From an uncultured Clostridia bacterium (GTDB taxonomy: Bacteria > Bacillota > Clostridia > TANB77 > CAG-508): DNA of 43,377 bases. Under the pieces are notes generated by a model. That model did not search any database. It saw only the letters and a list, made by a program, of their open reading frames with translations, and was not told the DNA's origin. Below, piece after piece: positions 33,788 to 41,655 of this stretch (position 1 is its first letter; each line of letters starts with the position of its first letter). The stretch is from positions 1 to 43,377 of the forward strand of contig CAKPDN010000010.1 in the NCBI GenBank assembly GCA_934149005.1, read 5' to 3'. The position numbers and the translations under genes were made by a program.

Positions 33788-36178
33788 ATGAAAAACAAAA
33801 ATGAATTAAATTTTAAAGATTTAAAAATGTCATGTAATGAAGACATATTTAATTTTGAAACAACAGCAGAAGTACCAGATATTACAACTGGAATAGGCCA
33901 AGAAAGAGGAATAAAAGCCTTAGAATTCGGTTTGCAAGTTAATGTAAAAGGATATAACTTATATCTTGAAGGTCCTAGTGGCGTAGGCAAAACAATGTAT
34001 ACAAAAAATCACTTAAAAGCAATTGCAAAAAAACAAAAAGTTCCAAATGATTGGTGCTATATCTATAATTTTGATAATCCAAATGAACCAATAGCGGTAT
34101 CTTTGCCTGCCGGTCAAGGTAAAGAATTTAAAAATTCTATGGATGGATTTATCTTAGAAGTAAAAAAAGATATAAAGAAAACTTTTAATGCTGATGATTT
34201 TGAAAAAGAAAAAGCTTTAATTAAACAAGAATTTGAAGAAAAACGTTCTTATCTTTTAGATAAACTAAATCAAGATGCATCAAAATATGATTTCCAAGTA
34301 AAATCTTCTCAAAATGGTATTTATATGATGCCAATTGTTAATGGAAAAGCAATTGATGAAGAAGAATTTGATAAATTAGATTATTCAATTAAACAAGAAT
34401 ATGAAGAAAAATCAGTTATTGTTCAAAACCAAATAATGGAAGCAATTGAGCAAATTAAAATTATAGAAAGACAATCTGACAAAAAAATATCTGAATGGCA
34501 ATCTAATATTGCTCTACTTACAATAAATGTTCATATTAATTATTTAAAATCTAAATTTAAGAGAAATAAAAAAATTACTAAATTTTTAAATGATGTTAAA
34601 CAAGATGTTTTAAAAAACATTTCATATTTTGTTGATGAAGATAAAGAAAAAGAAAAACAACAACAAGTAAATCCAATTAATAGAAAACAAGATCCTTCTT
34701 TAAATTATAGAGTTAATCTATTTGTAGACAACTCAAATCGTGAAGGTGCTCCTGTTATAATGGATTCTAACTATTCTTATCACAATATATTTGGTTCGCT
34801 TGAATATGAAAACTATTATGGTTCTTTGAAAACAGACCATACTATGTTGAAGCCTGGACTTTTACAAGAAGCTAATGGTGGATATATAATTTTTCAAGCA
34901 AAAGATTTACTACAAAATAATATGTGTTATGAAGCACTAAAAAAGGCATTACGAGTAAAAGAAATAAGTATTGAAAACACAGCAGAACAACGTTCATCAA
35001 TGGTTATGGTCTCTTTAAAGCCTGAACCTATACCACTTGATTTAAAAGTAATACTAATTGGTAATAGTTCTATATATCAAACACTTTTAGCAATAGATTC
35101 AGATTTTAGAAAATTATTCAAAATAAAAGTTGAATTTGAGGATGATGCTCCATTTAATAAAGAAAATGCAAATAAATTAGCATCTATAATACATGGTTTT
35201 TGTGAAGTAGAAGAACTACCTCATTTAGATAAAAGTGCTATGTCTAAACTTATTGAATATTCTTCAAAACTTGCGGGAAGTCACAAAAAATTATCAACAA
35301 GATTTGATAATTTAATTCAAGTAGCTGGTGAAGCTGCTACTTGGGCTAAAATTTCTAAGTCTAAAGTTGTAACAGATGAATTTATAAATAAAGCTCTAGC
35401 TGAAAGAATTGAAAGAGTAAAAAAATTTGATTCGAAATATATGGAAATGATAAAAGATAATTCATTACTAATTGATACAACTGGATTTGAAGTCGGAACT
35501 TTAAATGGTTTAACTATTATGACTATTGGAGATTATTCTTTTGGAAAACCTGCCAAAATTACAGTTAACACATATACTGGTAAAAATGGAATTGTTAATA
35601 TTGAAAGAGAAGTTGAACTTTCTGGTTCTTCACACTCAAAAGGTGTTTTAATTTTAACTGGATATTTAGGAGAAATGTTTGCTCAAGATATTCCTTTATC
35701 TTTAACTGCAAGTATATGTTTTGAACAATTATATAATGGTGTAGATGGTGATAGTGCATCAAGTACGGAACTTTATGGATTACTTTCAAGTTTATCAGGA
35801 ATTCCTATTAATCAATCAATCGCTGTTACTGGATCTGTAAATCAAAAAGGTCAAATACAACCCATCGGCGGTGTCAATGAAAAAATAGAAGGATTTTTTC
35901 AAATATGTAAAATGCGTGGACTAACTGGTGAACATGGTGTTATGATACCTGTTCAAAATATTGATAATTTACAATTATCTGATGAAATTGTTGATAACGT
36001 AAAAAAAGGATTATTCCATATTTACGCAGTCTCTACAATTGAAGAAGGAATTGAAGTTTTAACTGGTGTTCCCGCCGGTAAAAAAGATAAAAATGGATAT
36101 TTTCCTGCTGGTACTGTTAATTATTTGGTTTATGAAAAGCTAAAAAAATATGCTAAAGTTAGTGAAAATATAAAATAA
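33788..36178 (+). CDS. LonB-type ATP-dependent protease (COG1067)
   Basis: 796 residues; GGAGG 8 bases upstream of ATG. AAA+ region with Walker A GPSGVGKT (62-69), interrupted by a long helical insertion (about 120-300) typical of this Lon subgroup. An SLEYENYYGSLKTDH block, ANGGYIIFQAKDLL (Walker B region) and VILIGNSSIYQTL follow. The C-terminal S16 protease has catalytic Ser656 in DGDSASS and Lys699 in GGVNEKIEG, the Lon Ser-Lys dyad. Cytoplasmic, since no membrane helix is visible. Transcribed alone from the opposite strand to its neighbours and closed by a terminator. Confidence 0.93.
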   Translation: MKNKNELNFKDLKMSCNEDIFNFETTAEVPDITTGIGQERGIKALEFGLQVNVKGYNLYLEGPSGVGKTMYTKNHLKAIAKKQKVPNDWCYIYNFDNPNEPIAVSLPAGQGKEFKNSMDGFILEVKKDIKKTFNADDFEKEKALIKQEFEEKRSYLLDKLNQDASKYDFQVKSSQNGIYMMPIVNGKAIDEEEFDKLDYSIKQEYEEKSVIVQNQIMEAIEQIKIIERQSDKKISEWQSNIALLTINVHINYLKSKFKRNKKITKFLNDVKQDVLKNISYFVDEDKEKEKQQQVNPINRKQDPSLNYRVNLFVDNSNREGAPVIMDSNYSYHNIFGSLEYENYYGSLKTDHTMLKPGLLQEANGGYIIFQAKDLLQNNMCYEALKKALRVKEISIENTAEQRSSMVMVSLKPEPIPLDLKVILIGNSSIYQTLLAIDSDFRKLFKIKVEFEDDAPFNKENANKLASIIHGFCEVEELPHLDKSAMSKLIEYSSKLAGSHKKLSTRFDNLIQVAGEAATWAKISKSKVVTDEFINKALAERIERVKKFDSKYMEMIKDNSLLIDTTGFEVGTLNGLTIMTIGDYSFGKPAKITVNTYTGKNGIVNIEREVELSGSSHSKGVLILTGYLGEMFAQDIPLSLTASICFEQLYNGVDGDSASSTELYGLLSSLSGIPINQSIAVTGSVNQKGQIQPIGGVNEKIEGFFQICKMRGLTGEHGVMIPVQNIDNLQLSDEIVDNVKKGLFHIYAVSTIEEGIEVLTGVPAGKKDKNGYFPAGTVNYLVYEKLKKYAKVSENIK

Positions 36179-36181
36179 AAG

Positions 36182-36215
36182 AAATGGCTATTATTTTAAA
36201 TACTAGCCATTTTTT
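36182..36215 (+). terminator. Intrinsic terminator of the LonB gene
   Basis: AAATGGCTA and TAGCCATTT form a stem followed by five T, four bases after the stop codon. Confidence 0.85.
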
Positions 36216-36259
36216 ATATAAAATTTATATTATTCCTATTATTTATATGTTCTTATCAA

Positions 36260-36853
36260 TTATTTTATTCCATATAAAACTGCATAATTCGAAGAAGCGT
36301 CTGTATACATTGATACTGATTCATCTGAAACATATTTTGCTAAAGCCCAACTAGTTGCAGAACTTGATGCAAAATATCCTGTTGTTCCATTTTTAAATGT
36401 TTCTATTGGTATTAAAGCAGAAGCATATATATTTTTAGAAGCTGCTGGTTGCATCACCACAACAACATATTTATAATTATTAATATTTTCTATTTTCAAA
36501 GTAGCTACAGAAGTAGAATTTGTAGAACATAATTTAGTCCAAGTTTCTGTAGTATTGATTTGTTTTTTTATATCGCTTACATCTTTTAATAATTGTTCAT
36601 ATTCATTTTTATCAACAGTTATTTTTTCCCTATTTCCATCTACATACTCTCCAACTTTGCTTTCATAATCTGATAATTTTGTTTTTTCTTCTATTTGAAC
36701 ATTTTCTTGTTTTTCTTTTGCAAACTTTGCTTTTTCTAAAAGTCCATTTTCTGTTAAACTTGCAATTGAAATTCCAGCTAAAATTAATAAAATTATAATA
36801 GTTACAATTAGTGCTACTAGCGTAATTCCTTTACAGTTTTTATTTATTTTCAC
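36260..36853 (-). CDS. Pilin-like secreted protein with coiled-coil stalk
   Basis: 197 residues. Two tandem GTG codons follow GGAGG; the second gives 8-base spacing and is chosen. Sequence: KINKNCK, then GITLVALIVTIIILLILAG, the cleavage/anchor helix, with Ala at mature position 5 instead of Glu. Then TENGLLEKAKFAKEKQENVQ, a helical stalk (KITVDKNEYEQLLKDVSDIK), and from about residue 100 a beta-rich head (TWTKLCSTNSTSVATLKIEN, YKYVVVVMQPAA, YAVLYGIK). Intact, unlike its relative at 31763-33419, and without a His-Thr leader. Its promoter (36886-36913) lies directly in front. Confidence 0.75.
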   Translation of the reverse strand: MKINKNCKGITLVALIVTIIILLILAGISIASLTENGLLEKAKFAKEKQENVQIEEKTKLSDYESKVGEYVDGNREKITVDKNEYEQLLKDVSDIKKQINTTETWTKLCSTNSTSVATLKIENINNYKYVVVVMQPAASKNIYASALIPIETFKNGTTGYFASSSATSWALAKYVSDESVSMYTDASSNYAVLYGIK

Positions 36854-36885
36854 CACAATAACCTCCTCTTTTGTTCATCAAAAAT

Positions 36886-36913
36886 ATTTTAACATAATTT
36901 CATTTTTTGTCAA
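36886..36913 (-). promoter_or_regulatory. Promoter of the pilin-like gene
   Basis: On the minus strand TTGACA (36908-36913), 16-bp spacer, TAAAAT (36886-36891), about 33 bases before the start. Confidence 0.65.
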
Positions 36914-36918
36914 GATAA

Positions 36919-37314
36919 TTAAAAAATATTTTTCAAATTCAACGCAGTTTTATCTTTAATATGTTCCAAAATATACACACTTTTATCAATTTCAGGAACC
37001 GCTTCTGTATACTCTTCCTTCTCAATATAACCTCTAAGTCCTGCAAGTTCAGTCTTAACCTTTTCCAATTCATCATGTTCAATATAATAAGCTAATTTTT
37101 CATGTCTTAAATTCCATTTTTCATAAATATCATCAATTTTCGTTTTAGCCAATTGCAAATCAACAACATCATCATCTTTTATAATCTCTTCTCTTAAATT
37201 TGATAAACTTTGTTTAGTTTCATCTATTGATTCACTTGTATAATTCTCAGTAATGGCATTTCCCACAAAAATAAGAACTACAATAATTGCAGAAACTATT
37301 AATTCTTTAATCAT
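36919..37314 (-). CDS. DUF4363-like membrane-anchored protein
   Basis: 131 residues. One N-terminal membrane helix (IKELIVSAIIVVLIFVGNAI), then a helical extracytoplasmic domain with EKWNLRHEKLAYYIEHDELE and a YTEAVPEIDKSVYILEHIKD segment, as in DUF4363 proteins. These commonly sit next to DUF421/YetF membrane proteins, as here (DUF421 gene 68 bp upstream on the same strand), so the pair probably works together. Molecular function unknown. GGAGG precedes the start. Confidence 0.75.
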   Translation of the reverse strand: MIKELIVSAIIVVLIFVGNAITENYTSESIDETKQSLSNLREEIIKDDDVVDLQLAKTKIDDIYEKWNLRHEKLAYYIEHDELEKVKTELAGLRGYIEKEEYTEAVPEIDKSVYILEHIKDKTALNLKNIF

Positions 37315-37382
37315 AAAATACCTCCAACAATTTAAAAGGCTGTTCCCTTTTTCTCTTCAAAAATGAATTTTAAAAAACATTC

Positions 37383-38054
37383 CTAATTATCTTTCTTCTG
37401 ACAAAAGATTTGTCCTTTGCCATCATAAGTAACAACAAGAGCCTCTTCAGGCTTCATTTTAAATTTTTCAACCTGTTTTTTAAGCCACTCACGATTTTTA
37501 CCAATAGCTTTTAAATTATCCTTCATTATTTTCCCATCAAGAACCAAATCATATGGAATTCCTTCATATTCAGGAACTATATTAAAATCTTCTGGGATTG
37601 TATTTCTCTTTTCAGGTTTCTGGATTACTGTCACTTGCCCACTAGTTTCTAATATTGCATATTCCACATCACCGAAATTAACAACATTGTTTCCTCTAAG
37701 TCTTTCTTCTAATTCATTTATTGTAAATCTTTCCTTTTTCAAAGCTTTTTCATTAATCTTTCCTCTATATATCAGAATAGTAGGCTTTCCGCATATAACT
37801 TCTCTAGCTTTTATACTTTTCATATTTATAACCGAAATAATCAAATGCATTACCAATAATCCAAGTATTGATATAATTCCATTTGATATTGGGATTCCTG
37901 GATCTGTCATTGGAATTGATGCTAAATCTGCAATCATTATTGCAATTGCAAGCTCAAATGGTTGAAGTTGTCCAATTTCTCTTTTTCCCATTAGCCTCAT
38001 AACAGCTAATACAAATATGTAAATTAATATTGATCTAAAAAAAGTAATTAACAT
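37383..38054 (-). CDS. DUF421 (YetF/YcaP-type) membrane protein
   Basis: 223 residues from MLITFFRSILIYIFVLAV; AGAGGTG 7 bases upstream favours this ATG over an upstream GTG. Three N-terminal membrane helices with the signature VMRLMGKREIGQLQPFELAI and a second conserved segment GKPTILIYRGKINEKALKKE. The soluble C-terminal domain (about 90-223) has VEYAILETSGQVTVIQKPEK and LVLDGKIMKDNL. The family is linked to spore or envelope functions in Bacillus without a defined activity. Paired with the DUF4363-like gene downstream. Confidence 0.85.
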   Translation of the reverse strand: MLITFFRSILIYIFVLAVMRLMGKREIGQLQPFELAIAIMIADLASIPMTDPGIPISNGIISILGLLVMHLIISVINMKSIKAREVICGKPTILIYRGKINEKALKKERFTINELEERLRGNNVVNFGDVEYAILETSGQVTVIQKPEKRNTIPEDFNIVPEYEGIPYDLVLDGKIMKDNLKAIGKNREWLKKQVEKFKMKPEEALVVTYDGKGQIFCQKKDN

Positions 38055-38213
38055 TTTATGCACCTCTTTAAATTTTAATTTTTACTTTATTTTTTACAAA
38101 AATTTAAATTTCTATACTTATATTTTTGAATATTATTTTTAAATTCGTAAATAATAAATTTAGAGCCTTAAAAAATCACATTAAAATTTTAAAAAACTAA
38201 GGAGGTTTTCTTT

Positions 38214-38585
38214 ATGGCAAATTCACAAACAAGAAGTGAAAATGGTACTTCTACAGTATGGCAAATAGTTGGAAGATTAATTGCTGCTGCTATTGTTTTA
38301 GCAATTACTGCATTCTTCACGCCAGGATTTACAATAAGTAATATATGGACTTTGATAATCGCTGCTATTGTTTTAACAATTATAGACTATTTAGTTACAA
38401 AATTCACAGGTTTGCATGCAAGCCCATTTGGTAAAGGCTTTGTCGGTTTTGCATTAGCTGCTATCATTTTATATGTAACTCAATTCTTTGTAGCTGGATA
38501 TTCCATATCTTGGATTTCTGCTATAGTAGGTGCTTTAATCTATGGTGTTATTGATTACTTTTTACCAGGAAATCAATCAATGTAA
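38214..38585 (+). CDS. Small four-helix membrane protein, phage holin 4_2 (PF04020-like) family
   Basis: 123 residues. After a polar N-terminus (MANSQTRSENGTST) there are four membrane helices: IVGRLIAAAIVLAITAFFTP, WTLIIAAIVLTIIDYLV, GFVGFALAAIILYVTQFF and ISAIVGALIYGVIDYFL, with the internally repeated IDY-L turn typical of the family. Despite the holin name, chromosomal copies are widespread with unknown role, and there are no phage genes around it. GGAGG upstream of ATG; bidirectional terminator just after the stop. Confidence 0.8.
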   Translation: MANSQTRSENGTSTVWQIVGRLIAAAIVLAITAFFTPGFTISNIWTLIIAAIVLTIIDYLVTKFTGLHASPFGKGFVGFALAAIILYVTQFFVAGYSISWISAIVGALIYGVIDYFLPGNQSM

Positions 38586-38628
38586 AAAAGAGGGATTTGG
38601 AGTAATAACCTCTTAATCCCTTTTTTTT
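38584..38628. terminator. Bidirectional terminator between holin-like and U32 genes
   Basis: AAAAAAGAGGGATT pairs with AATCCCTTTTTTTT, and an inner GAG/CTC extends it. It overlaps the last codons of the U32 gene (RRKKRD). Confidence 0.8.
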
Positions 38629-39848
38629 CTTCTTAATATCCATCCACTTTCACATTTAATTGGTAATTTCATAAACACTTTTTGTCCTTTTACACCTGGA
38701 CTTATACTATCTATTTCTTCTCCAGTTTCATAATCCCATAATTTTTCTATTTTAAATATTTTTGGTTTTAGTTTATTTGGTATTATTATTTCAATTGTAT
38801 CACCAACAATTAATTTATTTTTTATTTCTATTGTTGATCTTTCTTCTTCATATTTTAATATTTTTCCACCAAATTCATATTTATCATTATATTGTCTTCC
38901 ACTCATATCTTGAATATCTTTATTGTTTCTATCATTAAAATAAAATGTGGTAAATTCCCTTGTTTTAACTTTTTCAATTTCTTTCATGTATTTTGTATAA
39001 TCATAATTTTTTGGATCTTTCATGTAATCATCAATTGCATTTCTATATACATTAATTACACTTGCAATATAATATTCTGTTTTTAATCTTCCTTCTATTT
39101 TCAAACTGTCTATTCCCATATTTATTATTTCTGGTATTTCTTTTATTAAACATAAATCTTTTGATGAGAAAATACTTGTTCCATATTCACTTTCTTCTAT
39201 TGGCATAAATTTACTCGGATTGTTTTTTTCTTCAGCATACAAATTATATGACCACCTACAACTTTGTGCACAATCACCCAAATTTGCACTTCTTCCACAC
39301 ATAAAATCACTTAAAAAACATCTTCCTGAAAATGCAAAACATATTGATCCATGTCCAAACATCTCTACTTCTAAGTCATCTGGTTTATTTTTCATTATGT
39401 ATTTCAATTGTTCTTTATTCATCTCTCTTGCCATTATTACTCTTTTTGCTCCATTTTTATACCAGAACTGGCAATCTCTTAAACTTACTATATTTGCTTG
39501 TGTACTTACATGTATTGGTACATTTGGTGCATATTGTTTTAATGTCTCTATAACTCCACCATCTGCTGCTATTATTGCATCTGGTTTTACTCCATTTAAT
39601 ATTTTTGCCATTTCTATTATCTCTTCATATTTATCATCCCATGCAAATATATTTAATGTTACATGTACTCTTTTTCCTATGCTGTGTGCATATTGTATTG
39701 TTTTTATTAAGTCATTATTGTCCATGTCTGCTCTTGTTCTTAATGATAGTGATGATGTTCCACAATATACTGCATCTGCTCCATATTTAAATGCTGTTTT
39801 TGCTTTTTCAAATGATCCTGCTGGTGCTAATAATTCTATTTTTTTCAT
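38613..39848 (-). CDS. U32-family protein (YrrO/TrhP-like, tRNA hydroxylation)
   Basis: 411 residues. The N-terminal KKIELLAPAGSFEKAKTAF and YGADAVYCGT begin a TIM-barrel-like domain. The family signature EMFGHGSICFAFSGRC is intact, with further conserved Cys in FMCGRSANLGDCAQSCRW; these are thought to hold an iron-sulfur cluster. The C-terminal barrel (about 320-411) is the extra domain of the YegQ/YrrO group. Members of this group add the hydroxyl precursor of 5-carboxymethoxy-type modifications at tRNA wobble uridine 34. In Bacillus the homologues follow the O-methyltransferase gene yrrM; here a RelA/SpoT-like gene separates the two. Confidence 0.85.
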   Translation of the reverse strand: MKKIELLAPAGSFEKAKTAFKYGADAVYCGTSSLSLRTRADMDNNDLIKTIQYAHSIGKRVHVTLNIFAWDDKYEEIIEMAKILNGVKPDAIIAADGGVIETLKQYAPNVPIHVSTQANIVSLRDCQFWYKNGAKRVIMAREMNKEQLKYIMKNKPDDLEVEMFGHGSICFAFSGRCFLSDFMCGRSANLGDCAQSCRWSYNLYAEEKNNPSKFMPIEESEYGTSIFSSKDLCLIKEIPEIINMGIDSLKIEGRLKTEYYIASVINVYRNAIDDYMKDPKNYDYTKYMKEIEKVKTREFTTFYFNDRNNKDIQDMSGRQYNDKYEFGGKILKYEEERSTIEIKNKLIVGDTIEIIIPNKLKPKIFKIEKLWDYETGEEIDSISPGVKGQKVFMKLPIKCESGWILRRKKRD

Positions 39849-39934
39849 TATATATCCCTTCTATCTATATATTAAATTATAAAGCTATTATATCACAAAT
39901 TTATCGCAAAATCTATATTCTCCATACCTTTAAT

Positions 39935-39963
39935 TTGAATTTATTGGAATTTTGTGTTATAAT
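39935..39963 (+). promoter_or_regulatory. Promoter of the RelA/SpoT-domain gene
   Basis: TTGAAT (39935-39940), 17-bp spacer, TATAAT (39958-39963), 50 bases before the ATG. Confidence 0.65.
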
Positions 39964-40013
39964 CTAATTAGTTACTCGTAAAAAAAAATTAGAAAGGATA
40001 AAGGATTTTTAAC

Positions 40014-40877
40014 ATGAAAAAAACAGAAACAACAAATATCAACATCGTTCCTTATTTGTATTCCTGCAAAACTCTTCCCAAACTCTTAACAGCGTATGAA
40101 GCAGATTTGCGGAAAAGTAACAATATGCAAAATATGTTGCATGCAAACAAACTAAAAGAATATCTAAACATTTTGACAGATAATACATTTTTATCTAATA
40201 TTCGGAAACAATTTGATCTATTGTATACACGGTCCAAAAAACAATATCCGGATATGCTATTCTACTTAGAAGGACGTAGAAAATCTGTCATCAGTAGTGA
40301 ACAAAAGTGTTTATTGTATTTGGCTCAAAACAAATCACTAGATGATTTCAGAGATATTTTAGCTTTTAGATTCACTCTGTTTGGGAACAATCCTATGGAA
40401 TCTATCAAATTGGCTTACAGCCTTATGGATGATGTTATAGAATTTATGATTTTACAAGAGTTTACACCTTGTGAAGCAACACGTACTTTTCAAACAGAAG
40501 GTTTTAATGCCGATAATTATCCTGGAATCATTGTTCCAGACAAATCTTTTTTATCCACTGATAATATTCATTTAGTAAAAGACTATATTATTCATCCAAA
40601 AGCTAGTGGATATCAGTCTTTACATGTTGCATTTAGAGATTATCTCGGAAGATGTTTGGAAATTCAGATAAGAACTATTGCTATGCATGTTCATGCAGAA
40701 AGTCACTCTGTAGCCGGTCATGATTCTTATAAAAATGCTAGATACTCTAGTACAGAAATAGAATTTGACCGTGAGAAAGTACATCTTAATGGATATGTAT
40801 TATCAGAAGGTAATGTTTTTGATTACATCGGTTTAGAAAAGCCTTATCAAATCTTACAAAAAGGACATACTTTCTAA
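40014..40877 (+). CDS. RelA/SpoT-domain protein, probable small alarmone synthetase
   Basis: 287 residues with no HD hydrolase and no C-terminal regulatory domains. The synthetase fold is visible: GRRKSVISSEQK (ATP-binding R-K...S...K pattern), DDFRDILAFRFTLFG, IIHPKASGYQSLHVAF (GTP-binding Tyr), then LEIQIRTIAMHVHAESHSVA with the catalytic Glu. It would make (p)ppGpp or a related pyrophosphorylated nucleotide. An N-terminal helical extension of about 80 residues is unusual for small synthetases. It uses the Arg codon CGG three times in the first 80 codons (for example LRKSNN, IRKQF), unlike the long core genes here, and is inserted on the opposite strand between the yrrM-like and U32 genes, suggesting acquisition. 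Confidence 0.78.
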   Translation: MKKTETTNINIVPYLYSCKTLPKLLTAYEADLRKSNNMQNMLHANKLKEYLNILTDNTFLSNIRKQFDLLYTRSKKQYPDMLFYLEGRRKSVISSEQKCLLYLAQNKSLDDFRDILAFRFTLFGNNPMESIKLAYSLMDDVIEFMILQEFTPCEATRTFQTEGFNADNYPGIIVPDKSFLSTDNIHLVKDYIIHPKASGYQSLHVAFRDYLGRCLEIQIRTIAMHVHAESHSVAGHDSYKNARYSSTEIEFDREKVHLNGYVLSEGNVFDYIGLEKPYQILQKGHTF

Positions 40878-40883
40878 AAATTT

Positions 40884-40924
40884 CAGTCGTACCAAAACTA
40901 TTTTGGTACGACTGTTTTCTTTTT
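40884..40924 (+). terminator. Strong terminator, probably bidirectional
   Basis: CAGTCGTACCAAAA and TTTTGGTACGACTG form a perfect 14-bp stem with a 3-base loop, then TTTTCTTTTT. It separates the convergent RelA/SpoT-like and O-methyltransferase genes. Confidence 0.9.
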
Positions 40925-41510
40925 ATTTTATTTTACTAATTGCTAATCCATCTCCTACATCCAAAATTTCTGTCTCCAGATTTGGATTTTCAGAAACTTC
41001 TTTTATATACTCTCTTAAATTTCTTACTGCTGTTCTTTGTTTATGCTTATTATAATCACTCATAACATAGCCCTTATATAAAATATTATCTGCAAAAATA
41101 ATGCCATTTTTATTTATCATTCTCAATGACTCTTTTAAGAAAAAAGGATATTTTCCCTTTGCAGCATCTATAAATACCATATCATATTTTTCATTTAAAG
41201 AAGGTAATATTTCTACCGCATCACCTTCATAAATATTTATTTTTTCCTCTACGTCAACATTTTTAATATTTATTTTTGCCTGTTTTATTCTTTCTTCATC
41301 TCTTTCAATTGTATCTATCTTTCCACCTTCAGCTAAAAACTCCGAAAAACATATTGCTGAATATCCAACTGCTGTCCCTATTTCCAATATCCTTTTAGGT
41401 AAATTCTTATTCAATTCTCTTTCTATTACTTCTAAAGTATCATCCATTATTATTGGTATATGTTCTTCCAATGCTTTATGTTTTACTTTTTCTAATTCTT
41501 TTTTGTTCAT
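40923..41510 (-). CDS. SAM-dependent O-methyltransferase (YrrM/TrmR-like)
   Basis: 195 residues from MNKKELEKVKHKALEEHIPI; AAGGGAGC upstream fixes this start, whereas an upstream ATG at 41555 lies inside the mobile element and would prepend MRQICTVPTVSREL. SAM-binding motif LEIGTAVGYSAICFSE, then IDTIERDEERIKQA, MVFIDAAKGKYPFF (metal/catechol-type Asp) and FADNILYKGYV (Asp-Asn), as in the COMT-like family. Bacillus YrrM (TrmR) methylates 5-hydroxyuridine in tRNA, the product of U32-type proteins such as the one at 38613, giving a shared pathway. Downstream of typA on the same strand. Confidence 0.87.
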   Translation of the reverse strand: MNKKELEKVKHKALEEHIPIIMDDTLEVIERELNKNLPKRILEIGTAVGYSAICFSEFLAEGGKIDTIERDEERIKQAKINIKNVDVEEKINIYEGDAVEILPSLNEKYDMVFIDAAKGKYPFFLKESLRMINKNGIIFADNILYKGYVMSDYNKHKQRTAVRNLREYIKEVSENPNLETEILDVGDGLAISKIK

Positions 41511-41522
41511 TTTAAGCTCCCT

Positions 41523-41654
41523 TGAGACAGTTGGGACGGTGCAAATTTGTCTCACATTTTTGTAATATTTTGTCGATTTTTATTTCATTCTATAATTTTT
41601 TCGACATTTTTCAACAAATAAGTGAGACAAATTTGCACCGTCCCACTTGTCTCA
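41523..41654. mobile_element. MITE-like element with 32-bp inverted repeats, copy 2
   Basis: Arms 41523-41554 and 41623-41654 pair with two mismatches (TGAGACAGTTGGGACGGTGC... against ...GCACCGTCCCACTTGTCTCA). The inner dyad GTCGA/TCGAC is shared with copy 1 at 12034-12152. It lies exactly between the typA stop and the methyltransferase ribosome site. Confidence 0.8.
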
Positions 41655-41655
41655 T

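Noticed and set aside
38214..38585. Prophage remnant based on the holin-like gene
   Set aside because: No other phage genes are nearby, and chromosomal members of this four-helix family are common outside phages.
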